Under the pieces are notes generated by a model. The model searched no databases. It was not told the origin of the DNA and saw only the letters and a list, made by a program, of their open reading frames with translations. From Alloscardovia omnicolens DSM 21503 (GTDB lineage Bacteria; Actinomycetota; Actinomycetes; Actinomycetales; Bifidobacteriaceae), in NCBI RefSeq assembly GCF_000420505.1, contig NZ_ATVB01000008.1:28979-92978 (forward strand): a DNA stretch of 64,000 nt, given 5' to 3'. Every line of letters begins with the position of its first letter. The stretch's first letter is position 1. Position numbers and translations under genes: made by a program. Shown here piece after piece: positions 52,391 through 61,157 of the stretch.

Positions 52391-53603
52391 CATGCAAATA
52401 TTACATACAGGTTGGCGAAGTTTCCCCTTCAATTTCCGCCAACTCGTCTATGGCAAAAGCCTACTTAATATCGCTGATAGCTTCTATGCCGTAGCACTTT
52501 CCGTCGGGTTGGTATCCGTCTACCATATTGAAGCTGGGCAGTTATCTACTTTCACGCTTATCGCCATGATTCCAGCAATGTTTGGATTTCTGTTCGGCGC
52601 ACGGATAGATGCAATAAAAGCGAAGAAAAATTGGCTTATCGCATGTCAAAGCATGTATGTCCTTCTTGTCATCGTGATGATTATATGCATGTATACGCGC
52701 GTTCCCATAGCGATACTGTGTACTGTTAATTTTCTTTTTTATTGTTTAACATCTGTCATGGGTGCACTTGACACCAGTATCGTTCCTCAAGCGCTTAATG
52801 ACGATGAAAAACTCATCGAACGCTCTGTCGATATTCAGTATCTAACAGGAAATATTTTAAATATTGCCTCTAATTTCGCTGCATCCGTTCTCCTGGGCGT
52901 TATCACTTATTTCATTGTTTTAAATCTCAGCATTCCATTCTTCATTGCTGGCATTTATTTCTTTTGGAGAATGAAAATTTCTGTTCGCGAAACTACTTCA
53001 CCATCTGAGAATTCCACCGATATAACACAATACAGTTTTCAAGATTCCATTCGTTATTTTTCTCAGCAACGTGTACCATCGGCAATTATCGTATGTGAAG
53101 CTTTCCTGAGCGGCGCGCTCGATGTTCTTTTTGCATTGGCGCCGCTCTATCTTGTCTCTATTCATGTCGATATCGCATGGCTAGGTCTTGTCATCGCTAT
53201 CCAGCAAGGTGCTGATCTACTCGGCTCGGTATGCGCGCCGTTTATCCGCATCAGACCTACGCATTTCTTCTGCTGGGATTATATTATTTCTGGAACTGCG
53301 TTGTTACTTGTCTTTGTTGTGCCATGGATTCCTGCAAAAATTATCACTTTTGCTATCGGTTACTTTGTTATCGGCATCTCTGGTAATTATTTCAGCAAAA
53401 TGCTTTTTAGCTCATATGATCACCAACGTCTAGGCAGTGTTGATACCATTATCAGGTCTCTCTATGCGATATTTGGTATCGCTTTCCTTCTCATCCCGAA
53501 TTTCTATAGCAATATCACGGTACTAGGAATTGTATTTAACGGTATTACTATTCTTTTCGGAATTGTCTTAGCTCTTCACATTTATACTAAACGGCGTAAA
53601 TAG
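52383..53603 (+). CDS. MFS transporter, MccC-like exporter
   Basis: The 406-residue protein has about twelve membrane helices and the MFS layout (FLFGARIDAIKAKKNWLIAC as the loop 2-3 region, then six more helices after a central polar loop of about 25 residues). In microcin C operons the exporter MccC is an MFS protein of this size and doubles as self-protection. It overlaps the MccB-like gene by 8 nt, so translation is coupled. Its 3' end overlaps the convergent rsmD gene by 22 nt. Confidence 0.85.
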   Translation: MSNMQILHTGWRSFPFNFRQLVYGKSLLNIADSFYAVALSVGLVSVYHIEAGQLSTFTLIAMIPAMFGFLFGARIDAIKAKKNWLIACQSMYVLLVIVMIICMYTRVPIAILCTVNFLFYCLTSVMGALDTSIVPQALNDDEKLIERSVDIQYLTGNILNIASNFAASVLLGVITYFIVLNLSIPFFIAGIYFFWRMKISVRETTSPSENSTDITQYSFQDSIRYFSQQRVPSAIIVCEAFLSGALDVLFALAPLYLVSIHVDIAWLGLVIAIQQGADLLGSVCAPFIRIRPTHFFCWDYIISGTALLLVFVVPWIPAKIITFAIGYFVIGISGNYFSKMLFSSYDHQRLGSVDTIIRSLYAIFGIAFLLIPNFYSNITVLGIVFNGITILFGIVLALHIYTKRRK

Positions 53604-54157
53604 AACACTGTCGTTTCTCCATAATCTTTACGCAGATAAATTTCGAAACCTTGTGGCGCATAGATATCGTCTGAACGAATCGAACGTTCAACCATAATGA
53701 CGCCATCTGCAGAAAGTACCGTGCTCATCCACTCAATCTGATGGTTGAGAACATTTGTTTCCACAGCGTACGGAGGATCCATAAAAACGAGATCGAAAAG
53801 TTCCGCGCTTCCTGCTACTTTTTGCGTATATTTTTCCGCCTGCGCACGAATAATTTTAATAGATAATTCACATGCATGATAGCCTTTAAAACCCTGCGCA
53901 GTTTGAGCAATTAAACGTGCAATCTGAGCATTGGATTCTACAAAAGTAACCGAAACTGCTCCCCGACTTAGCGCTTCGAATCCTAACGCACCCGTGCCTG
54001 CATAAATATCCGCTACGCGCGTATTATCGAGCACGCCCTGTGATTCCAGATGTGAAAAAATAGCTTCTTTCGCACGATCTGTCGTTGGACGAGTCGTTGA
54101 AGCATTCTTCGGAGTTTTAATCTCTTGCCCTTTAAATCGGCCTGCAATAATGCGCAT
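53582..54157 (-). CDS. rsmD: 16S rRNA (guanine966-N2)-methyltransferase RsmD
   Basis: The 191-residue protein has MRIIAGRFKGQEIKTP, RPTTDRAKEAIFSHL, the AdoMet motif VADIYAGTGALGFEALSRG and the catalytic DPPY (LVFMDPPYAVE), all diagnostic. It lies downstream of recG on the same strand with a 55-nt gap, a common actinobacterial pairing. Confidence 0.95.
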   Translation of the reverse strand: MRIIAGRFKGQEIKTPKNASTTRPTTDRAKEAIFSHLESQGVLDNTRVADIYAGTGALGFEALSRGAVSVTFVESNAQIARLIAQTAQGFKGYHACELSIKIIRAQAEKYTQKVAGSAELFDLVFMDPPYAVETNVLNHQIEWMSTVLSADGVIMVERSIRSDDIYAPQGFEIYLRKDYGETTVFYLRRLV

Positions 54158-54212
54158 ACTGATAACTTAGCACTGGGGGTTTATTTGAATATTAGCGCTA
54201 CTCTAACAGCAC

Positions 54213-56531
54213 TCATGAACTCTTCAAATACTCCGCCGTATCACGTTCAAAATCAAGCACAGCTCCCAATAATTCTGGATCCTCACTCAGCTTTTTATCG
54301 TGATGAATAAGTTCTTCAGCGTCTTCACGTGCTTGCGCAATAATATCCGCATCTTGAACGACCCTAAGCAATTTGAACGATGTAGATAGACCCGATTGAG
54401 AATCCCCCAGCACGTCTCCCGCACCACGAAGTTCAAGATCCGCTTGCGAAATCACCGCCCCATCCAAAGAATTCTTAATAACGTCTAAGCGCTCCTCAGC
54501 AGTGCTTTCAGGTTGTGCATTATGAACTAAGAATGCCCACGATTGTGTGCCACCGCGACCTACTCGACCACGCAACTGATGGAGCTGCGAGAGCCCAAAA
54601 TTATCCGCATCAAAAATAATAATGCAGCTTGCTTGTGGGACGTCCACTCCCACTTCAATCACGGATGTAGCTACAAGTACAGGAGCATCTCCACGGGCAA
54701 ATTTCTCCATTACAGAATTTTTCGTCTCATCATCGTCACGCCCTGTAAGCGTTTGAATTTCAATTCCAGAAAATTGCGGAAGAGAGCTCAAACGTTGCGA
54801 AATTTCGCTTACGGAATGAAGTACCTTCTTTGCAGAACGTTCTATCGGTTCACCAGTTTGTGGATCAAAAAGTTCGTCGGCAAAAGAATCCATCGTTTCG
54901 TCGATTTCATCTTCATCAATTCTGGCGCATACTACGTAAATGCGTTCTCCCGCATCAATCCTTTGACGAGCGTGAATAAAGACCTTGCGCATAGTTGCCC
55001 CATCATTTTCATGAACAAGCACAGTGCGGATAGGTTTTCTTCCTCCCGGAAGTTCGGTAAGCCATGAAATATCAAGATTGCCAAACCATGTCATAGCTGC
55101 AGAGCGAGGTATAGGAGTTGCTGTCAACACAAGCATATGAGGAACCACACCATCTTGGTTAATTTCGGAGCGCAACACTTCACGTTGTTCGACACCAAAA
55201 CGATGTTGCTCATCAATAACAGCGGTTGCCAAATGAGGTGCCTGGAAAGTTTTTCCAAAAGCGGCATGCGTTGCTACCACTATGCATGGCACACCTGACG
55301 CTGGGATTGCCAATGCGCGCCTACGTTCAGCGAGTTTCATACCACTGTGCAAAAGCACGATAGGAATCTCGCTTAACCCGGCTGCCGTAAGCATGCTGGA
55401 GATACTTGCGATGTGTTGCTGCGCAAGAACTTGTGTCGGTGCGACGATGACGGCTTGTTTACCAGCTCCTACTGCTTGGAGTAGTGCTGCAAGTGCGACG
55501 ATGGTTTTCCCCGAGCCGACCTCACCTTGGAGAAGTCGACTCATAGGCTTTCCGGACGACATATCGCGCGTGATTTCTTTAATAACATCCTGCTGCCCGC
55601 CCGTAAGCGTAAATGGGAGAGAGGAAATAAGCCGCTCCACAAACCCCCGCTCGTCGGCACAACTGTATGCACGAGCCGAAGAATTATCCTCACGCATTTT
55701 GACCATGGCAGTTTGCGATATGAGTACTTCCTCATAACGTAATGTTTCTATACCATGATTAAAATTCTGCTCATCAGATGGCAGATGAATAGCGATAATC
55801 GCTTCCGCTTTATGCAACAAATTCCGCTGAATTCGGACAGCTTCAGGTATAACATCAGGAATAGCATGACGAAGCTTATCGATATCGATAATTGGTTCGT
55901 CAGGCGATTGAGGCTCCGCTTCCTCTTCTCGTTGAATCGTTGGTATTTCACCTGCGAGGGCTTTAAGCATACTCACAATTGATTCGTGAATATGTTCGGA
56001 TGAAATCGTTGAATTCGCATGATAAACAGGCCGTGGACGGCTCAATCGATCGATTGCTTCCTCTATTGTGTCCACTTCACCCGGTCCTGGGACATCTAAC
56101 GAATTATCTCGGACAATGCACGTTTGCGGATGCGTAAATTGAATAAAACCACCATACTCACTCGGCATTCCTTGCACCGCAATTTGCGCACCTTCATTAA
56201 GACGATTCGTAATATAAGAGACGTAATATTTCTTATACGTAAAATAGACAAGACGTGCTTCTAGACGAGAACCATCACCCACACGTACTTCCACTCGGTG
56301 CCCATTTCGAGCAGACATTGGAGTCACACGCGTGTCCAATACTGTCGCACTGAAAGCTACATTTTCGCCTATTTTAATATCATCAATCTTGCGTACAGAC
56401 ACACGCTTAGTCGCGCGAAAAGGGTAATACCCAATCGCATCAGCAATGGTAACGACGCCCAGCTTTTTAAGAGCTCCAATGCGGCGCTTATTGGTCAGCA
56501 CCGAAGATACTGCTGAATGAATATCAACCAT
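54213..56531 (-). CDS. recG: ATP-dependent DNA helicase RecG
   Basis: RecG remodels stalled forks and Holliday junctions. The 772-residue protein has the wedge/OB domain (NVAFSATVLDTRVTPMSARN), Walker A LQGEVGSGKTIVALAAL, the DExH box as VIDEQHRFGV, motif III LVLTATPIPRSAAM, and motif VI HQLRGRVGRGG. The start at 56531 (MVDIHSAVSS) is set by CAGGGAG 7 nt upstream; an in-frame ATG at 56579 lacks one. Confidence 0.96.
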   Translation of the reverse strand: MVDIHSAVSSVLTNKRRIGALKKLGVVTIADAIGYYPFRATKRVSVRKIDDIKIGENVAFSATVLDTRVTPMSARNGHRVEVRVGDGSRLEARLVYFTYKKYYVSYITNRLNEGAQIAVQGMPSEYGGFIQFTHPQTCIVRDNSLDVPGPGEVDTIEEAIDRLSRPRPVYHANSTISSEHIHESIVSMLKALAGEIPTIQREEEAEPQSPDEPIIDIDKLRHAIPDVIPEAVRIQRNLLHKAEAIIAIHLPSDEQNFNHGIETLRYEEVLISQTAMVKMREDNSSARAYSCADERGFVERLISSLPFTLTGGQQDVIKEITRDMSSGKPMSRLLQGEVGSGKTIVALAALLQAVGAGKQAVIVAPTQVLAQQHIASISSMLTAAGLSEIPIVLLHSGMKLAERRRALAIPASGVPCIVVATHAAFGKTFQAPHLATAVIDEQHRFGVEQREVLRSEINQDGVVPHMLVLTATPIPRSAAMTWFGNLDISWLTELPGGRKPIRTVLVHENDGATMRKVFIHARQRIDAGERIYVVCARIDEDEIDETMDSFADELFDPQTGEPIERSAKKVLHSVSEISQRLSSLPQFSGIEIQTLTGRDDDETKNSVMEKFARGDAPVLVATSVIEVGVDVPQASCIIIFDADNFGLSQLHQLRGRVGRGGTQSWAFLVHNAQPESTAEERLDVIKNSLDGAVISQADLELRGAGDVLGDSQSGLSTSFKLLRVVQDADIIAQAREDAEELIHHDKKLSEDPELLGAVLDFERDTAEYLKSS

Positions 56532-56825
56532 TGTAGCTCCCTGTACTCGTGCTATCTTTTGGACTGGTTCACGTTTCATTTCATAACTTGGTTTAATCTT
56601 ACTGTAATCGCAATGCTATATGTATACCAGTCTTACAGTCGATTTTCAATCTACTACTTTTGATCAATTCCAATTTATTTTTTGCAGGTCGTCCCATTTT
56701 GTCGAACGAATACGAGCTACAAAAGATAATGAAACGGGATGAGTTGCAAAAAATTCAGCGAGTACAGCTTGTAAGAACCCAATTCGCACAAACTTATTGC
56801 CTATTGCCAGCTAAGCGCGCAGGCA

Positions 56826-56860
56826 ATAAAAACCCCAGGATTCCTCCCGGGGTTAGTTCG
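56826..56860 (-). terminator. Terminator of rpmB
   Basis: On the minus strand AACCCCGGGAGGAATCCTGGGGTT forms a hairpin followed by TTTATT, 15 nt after the stop codon. Confidence 0.88.
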
Positions 56861-56868
56861 TGGCTTAA

Positions 56869-57063
56869 CTATGCCACGCGACGCTGAACCTTGCCAGCCT
56901 TAAGGCAAGAGGTGCACACGCGGAGGCGAACATTCTCGCCATCAACAGTAGTACGCACAGCCTGGAGGTTTGGCAGGAAGCGACGCTTATTACGAATATG
57001 CGAATGCGATACGCTATAACCGGTCTGTGGACCCTTACCGCATACTGCGCAACGAGCTGCCAT
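56869..57063 (-). CDS. rpmB: 50S ribosomal protein bL28
   Basis: The 64-residue protein starts [20 protein letters not shown] and ends [19 protein letters not shown], with the two CxxC pairs of the zinc-binding bL28 form. The start at 57063 is supported by GAGGAGT upstream; the frame is open to 57099. Confidence 0.95.
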   Translation of the reverse strand: MAARCAVCGKGPQTGYSVSHSHIRNKRRFLPNLQAVRTTVDGENVRLRVCTSCLKAGKVQRRVA

Positions 57064-57371
57064 CTTGGACTCCTCTGTTTGTATAAGTCTAAAACTCACA
57101 TCTTCCGTGCTCTGCGACCACTATGCCAATAGACACAACCAATAGGCACAATGCGCCTAGAGCAAACAACTTCTCTATAATACACAAGGATGCAGACCTT
57201 TGCAAACCTCGGACATGCTTGACAAGCATACTGCGCTGTGAGCTAACAGCCGCTGTGTCTGTCTTGAAATCACTGTGAAAATCTTAGCCTGCAACTTGTG
57301 CTGCTCGCTCTTTGCTATACAGTCGTGCCTAGAGCCTAAACCCTAGAGCGCACACTACTGCAAGGACGACC
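57064..57371. other. Divergent gap between rpmB and the mscS gene
   Basis: About 300 nt. It must contain two divergent promoters. A CTTGACAAGC palindrome-like sequence lies near 57220 and a TATACA box near 57316, but no pair with good spacing was settled. Confidence 0.4.
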
Positions 57372-58367
57372 ATGAATAGCATCATTAAATTTCTCACAAA
57401 CTGGGTAAATAACCAAACAGACCGTTTTATCTTTCTTGCCATCACGATAGTAGTTACTGTCTTAATTTCGCATTTTGTAGCAAAGGCTATGCACGCTCTG
57501 CTTGATCGTTCTCCTCTGCCTAGCGCCAGCTTATTTATTAACGTTACCCGTTCTGCCCTGTGGGTGATTGCTTTTATTATTGTGCTTAAACCCGTTTTCG
57601 GCATTGAGGCAAATTCCTTAATTACCGCTCTGGGAGTTGGTGGTGTGGCGATTTCCTTGGGTATGCAGGACACTATCTCCAACATTATCAGCGGTTTCGG
57701 CCTTATGGCGGGTCGCGTCATTAAGCCGGGCGACCGCGTAGTTATTAACAATATTCACGGCACAGTTAAGGATGTTACCTGGCGACACACAGTTGTTATT
57801 GAGCGCAACGGTAACGAAATGTGGATTCCTAACTCTGTGCTCAACACTGCGAGCTTGGAAAAGATTTTGCGCTCAAACGAGGCGTATACCACTTTACGTA
57901 TTTTATTAAAGCCTTCTATTGATGTGCGTTCCACCGTTGCCGATATTGTGCGCACAGTTCAGACCGCAACGCTTAATTACTCGCTCAAGGGCACAACTCC
58001 TACTGTGCGTTTAGTCAGTTTTACTGCGTACGGCATTGAAGCAAACGTTGTTTTATATGCAAAAGAACGCACTGCTTACTCAGTTATTCATGACAGTGCT
58101 GCACGCGCTTTGGCAGGTAAGCCATATCTTGCTTCTGCTTTACCAGATAGCGGTGAGCCAACAGCTTCTACAGTTCCGCTCGATAATATTCAATTGCCTG
58201 ATTTAGTGTCTACTCAGATTTTGCGCACACCGTTAGTAGATAACGCTATGGAGGGCGCTTCTGCTGCTAAGAAGAAGGTTGTTGATACAGGAGTGACGAC
58301 TGTAGTTCAAAAACCAGTTGAATTTCCTGCTCCGGAACGTTGTAAGAAGAACAGTTCTAAGGAGTAA
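57372..58367 (+). CDS. MscS-family small-conductance mechanosensitive channel
   Basis: The 331-residue protein has three membrane helices (the third being the pore-lining ANSLITALGVGGVAISLGMQ), the SNIISGFGLMAGRVIKPGDRVVI beta domain and VIERNGNEMWIPNSVL. A variable C-terminal tail of about 80 residues follows the conserved domain. It releases osmolytes on hypo-osmotic shock. AAGGAC lies 6 nt upstream of ATG. Confidence 0.93.
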   Translation: MNSIIKFLTNWVNNQTDRFIFLAITIVVTVLISHFVAKAMHALLDRSPLPSASLFINVTRSALWVIAFIIVLKPVFGIEANSLITALGVGGVAISLGMQDTISNIISGFGLMAGRVIKPGDRVVINNIHGTVKDVTWRHTVVIERNGNEMWIPNSVLNTASLEKILRSNEAYTTLRILLKPSIDVRSTVADIVRTVQTATLNYSLKGTTPTVRLVSFTAYGIEANVVLYAKERTAYSVIHDSAARALAGKPYLASALPDSGEPTASTVPLDNIQLPDLVSTQILRTPLVDNAMEGASAAKKKVVDTGVTTVVQKPVEFPAPERCKKNSSKE

Positions 58368-58370
58368 ATA

Positions 58371-58505
58371 CTGGGCGCTTTTGATATAAGCGATAGCCAA
58401 CTGCGCGAAGAAAACCGCCTCTTTGGATTTTTAGTGGGGTTTTGGTTTGCTTTCATGCTTGCTCATAGCTTGACGGAATGGTTCATGAAGCGTGACTTGC
58501 TCTAG
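58371..58505 (+). CDS. Candidate 44-residue single-span membrane protein with CTG start
   Basis: Directly after the mscS stop codon, AAGGAG sits 6 nt before a CTG that opens the frame LGAFDISDSQLREENRLFGF then LVGFWFAFMLAHSLTEWFMK and RDLL-stop. It has a polar start and one membrane span. No ATG, GTG or TTG start is available before the conserved-looking part, so either CTG is used or this is the surviving end of an older gene. No homology recognised. Confidence 0.35.
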   Translation: MGAFDISDSQLREENRLFGFLVGFWFAFMLAHSLTEWFMKRDLL

Positions 58506-58704
58506 CGTTCCATGATTCACGAACTCAGCGCTAACAATGCTGACATCCCTACAACCGAAACACTCGCCAAAATCCGAAGACTCCTTACAAAGGTGGTTCT
58601 ATCAATCCGCATGCCGTAGGTTATGATGCCGTGCAACGCGTTACCTCTCGGAACAGTCAGAACTCTCAATACAACACAGACGCGTGAAGAATAACCAACC
58701 TGTA
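58506..58704. other. Gap with no clear gene
   Basis: A 34-codon frame from ATG at about 58511 (MIHELSANNADIPTTETLAK, ending RMP) has no ribosome-binding site and no recognised relatives. I see nothing else. Confidence 0.3.
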
Positions 58705-58741
58705 AGTAAAACGGCGAGATTCCAAGAAGAATCTCGCCGTA
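58705..58741. terminator. Bidirectional terminator after the sugar ABC operon
   Basis: ACGGCGAGATTC and GAATCTCGCCGT form a perfect 12-bp stem around CAAGAA. The minus-strand 3' side reads TTTTAC (for the ABC operon) and the plus-strand side ACTGTTTTC. Confidence 0.85.
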
Positions 58742-58770
58742 CTGTTTTCTCTGGAGGAGAAATCTTATGG

Positions 58771-59670
58771 TTATCCCTTAACAGAGCCAGACATGGACTG
58801 CTGGTAGTAGCGCTGCATCAGAATGAACAAAATCGCAATCGGAATAGATACGCACACAGCTCCAGCTGCAAAGCGTGCATACCACTCATTCACGTACTCC
58901 TTTTGCAGCATCTGCCACAGCCCCAAAGCCACCGTATAGTTGTCTTGCGTACGGGCAATAGCCTTTGCCAGCACGAAGTCAAGCCACGGCCCCAAGAAGC
59001 CTACAATAGCCTGATACACAATCATAGGCTTGCAGATAGGAATAATGATCTTCACGAAAACCTGCCAGCGCGTGCAGCCATCAAGGTACGCAGCTTCATC
59101 GAGCGACATAGGAATAGTATCCATATACCCCTTCATCACATAGAATCCCATACCCGATCCAGCAGAGTATACCAAAATGAGGGAAATAATAACCAACGAT
59201 CCGCTGGTCAATCCAAATGCCTTCAAAATGAAGTAGATGGCAATAACCGACATAATCGATGGGAACATGCCTAAAATCAAGGCAATATTCATAAAGGTTT
59301 TACGCCCGCGGAAACGTAAGCGTGACATGCAGAAAGACACAGCCAGCACAAAGAACATCGAGATTAAGCAGGTGAAGATTGCAATAATCAACGTGTTCAT
59401 AAACATGCGAGGGAAGTTCATCACGCTTGTTTCGGTGAACAACTGAATATAGTTGTTGAAGGTGTACTCAGTTGGGAAGAAGGTTGGCTGATATGCCGCC
59501 GTATTCTTGTTAAAGCTTTCAAGGAACACCCACACCACAGGCAGAATCCAGATTGCCGCCATCAGCGCCAAGAAAATATGCGTAATAGTATCCGTAAGAA
59601 TGCGACGATACTTTTGGTTCTTCCAAAATGGAATCTTATCGTTTGCGTGCTTCGTTGTTTGAGTATTCAT
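58771..59670 (-). CDS. Carbohydrate ABC transporter permease, MalG-like (CUT1)
   Basis: The 299-residue protein has six membrane helices and the EAA loop DEAAYLDGCTRWQVFVKIIIPICKP (shown around residues 190-215), typical of MalG-type permeases. Its start overlaps the stop of the MalF-like gene by one base. No ATPase gene is present in the operon; CUT1 systems of this group often share a genome-wide MsmK/UgpC-type ATPase. Confidence 0.92.
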   Translation of the reverse strand: MNTQTTKHANDKIPFWKNQKYRRILTDTITHIFLALMAAIWILPVVWVFLESFNKNTAAYQPTFFPTEYTFNNYIQLFTETSVMNFPRMFMNTLIIAIFTCLISMFFVLAVSFCMSRLRFRGRKTFMNIALILGMFPSIMSVIAIYFILKAFGLTSGSLVIISLILVYSAGSGMGFYVMKGYMDTIPMSLDEAAYLDGCTRWQVFVKIIIPICKPMIVYQAIVGFLGPWLDFVLAKAIARTQDNYTVALGLWQMLQKEYVNEWYARFAAGAVCVSIPIAILFILMQRYYQQSMSGSVKG

Positions 59671-61004
59671 TACAGGAAACGCTCCTCATTCTTGTAGGAA
59701 CCGGAACTGCGGTAGGTAATCAGAGATACCACTGCAAGCACAATAAAGGTCATAATGCCAATAACAGCGCCGAGATTGTAGTTATTCTTATCCACGGTGA
59801 GCTTGTACAGCCAGGTAATGAGCAAATCTGTTTTACCTGCAGATGCCCCCACAGGGGTTGGAGCACCGCCGGTGAGCAGATAAATCACATTAAAGTTATT
59901 CACATTACCCGTAAAGGTGGTAATAAGGTAAGGCGTCATAACGAAGAAGATATATGGCAAAGTCACGTTGACGTAGCGCTGCCACCAGTTTGCACCATCC
60001 AGTTCTGCAGCTTCGTAAAGTTCTGCTGGAACATTTTGCAGAATACCAGTAATTTGCATAATGGTATATGGAATACCCACCCACAGGTTAATAACAATAA
60101 CGGTAACGCGCGCCCACAAAGTATCGGTGAGGAATGGCAAGGCGTGATGAATCAAGCCAGAGTCAAGCAGTAAGCGGTTAATTGCACCATCCTGACGCAA
60201 CATGGTCTGCATAACCAGCAAAGATACGAACTGAGGCACAGCAATCGACATGGAGAAGCATGCACGCCAGAAACCCTTGAGCTTCGTGGTTTTGCGGTTA
60301 ATAATCATCGCCATAAACATGCCGAGGAAGAAGTTCAAGAAGGTAGCAAAGAACGCCCAAATCAAGGTCCATACTAAAACATCAAAGAACATACTTGCCG
60401 TTACATCTTTGCTGCCCTGTCCAAAGAAGAGACCGAAGTTCTTTAATCCTACCCAATCAAAGAGCACTGCATGGTCTTTATCGTAATTGGTAAAAGCCAT
60501 GGAAATCATAAATACCAATGGCAAAATAGTAAAAACAACCACGCCCAACACCGGCAAAGACATTAAACCAATCTGTGCACGAGTGTCGAAAATATCATGC
60601 CAATCTTCACGAATTGTTGTTGCTCGTCCGCGCTCAGCAACGTCATGCTCAGCTTTGAGCGAGCTGCGTGCAGACAGAGCGGAAAGCCATACGAACAAAA
60701 TAGCAGCGAAAATAGCCATAACGCCGTACAGCAAAATAACGACAGAATTATCGCCTGCAGTATATTCCCAGAAACCATCAACCTTTACTCGTCCCTGCTT
60801 AACCGTGCCCAAAGTACCAATTTTTGACAGATACGTAGAGCCAGTAGTTACAAAGTACGAGATAATAGCGATCTCAGAAGCTAAAAATAATAAGCCTTTA
60901 ACAATCTGCTTGCGCGCCAGATTGCCCACGCCAAAAATAATGTAGGAGAGTTTGGTAAAAATATCACCACTGACCCACGTGCGCCCAAAAACCGAGCTTT
61001 TCAT
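59670..61004 (-). CDS. Carbohydrate ABC transporter permease, MalF-like (CUT1)
   Basis: The 444-residue protein has an N-terminal two-helix extension (about residues 30-125), followed by six helices with the EAA loop ELYEAAELDGANWWQRYVNV. It is longer than minimal permeases, like MalF. The start at 61004 (MKSSVFG) is preferred, 12 nt after CGGAGG; ATG at 61016 would sit too close. The upstream region separating it from the binding-protein gene holds a strong hairpin. Confidence 0.92.
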   Translation of the reverse strand: MKSSVFGRTWVSGDIFTKLSYIIFGVGNLARKQIVKGLLFLASEIAIISYFVTTGSTYLSKIGTLGTVKQGRVKVDGFWEYTAGDNSVVILLYGVMAIFAAILFVWLSALSARSSLKAEHDVAERGRATTIREDWHDIFDTRAQIGLMSLPVLGVVVFTILPLVFMISMAFTNYDKDHAVLFDWVGLKNFGLFFGQGSKDVTASMFFDVLVWTLIWAFFATFLNFFLGMFMAMIINRKTTKLKGFWRACFSMSIAVPQFVSLLVMQTMLRQDGAINRLLLDSGLIHHALPFLTDTLWARVTVIVINLWVGIPYTIMQITGILQNVPAELYEAAELDGANWWQRYVNVTLPYIFFVMTPYLITTFTGNVNNFNVIYLLTGGAPTPVGASAGKTDLLITWLYKLTVDKNNYNLGAVIGIMTFIVLAVVSLITYRSSGSYKNEERFL

Positions 61005-61090
61005 AGTAATATCCATCCTCCGAAAAACAGCCAGCAAGATAATAGAAAATCAGATAACAGAAAAATTATCTTGCCTATAAAAACTCACCC

Positions 61091-61139
61091 ACAGTCATTG
61101 ATGCGTGAGAAAGTGAAGGAGAAACGCATCAATGACTGT
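61091..61139 (-). terminator. Intercistronic hairpin between the binding protein and permease genes
   Basis: ACAGTCATTGATGCGT and ACGCATCAATGACTGT are perfect 16-nt complements around a 17-nt loop. On the minus strand a GGGTGAGTTTTTATAGG sequence follows. It probably acts as a partial terminator or mRNA stabiliser that favours binding-protein expression over the permeases. Confidence 0.75.
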
Positions 61140-61157
61140 AAGGGGTTTTAAGCATAT

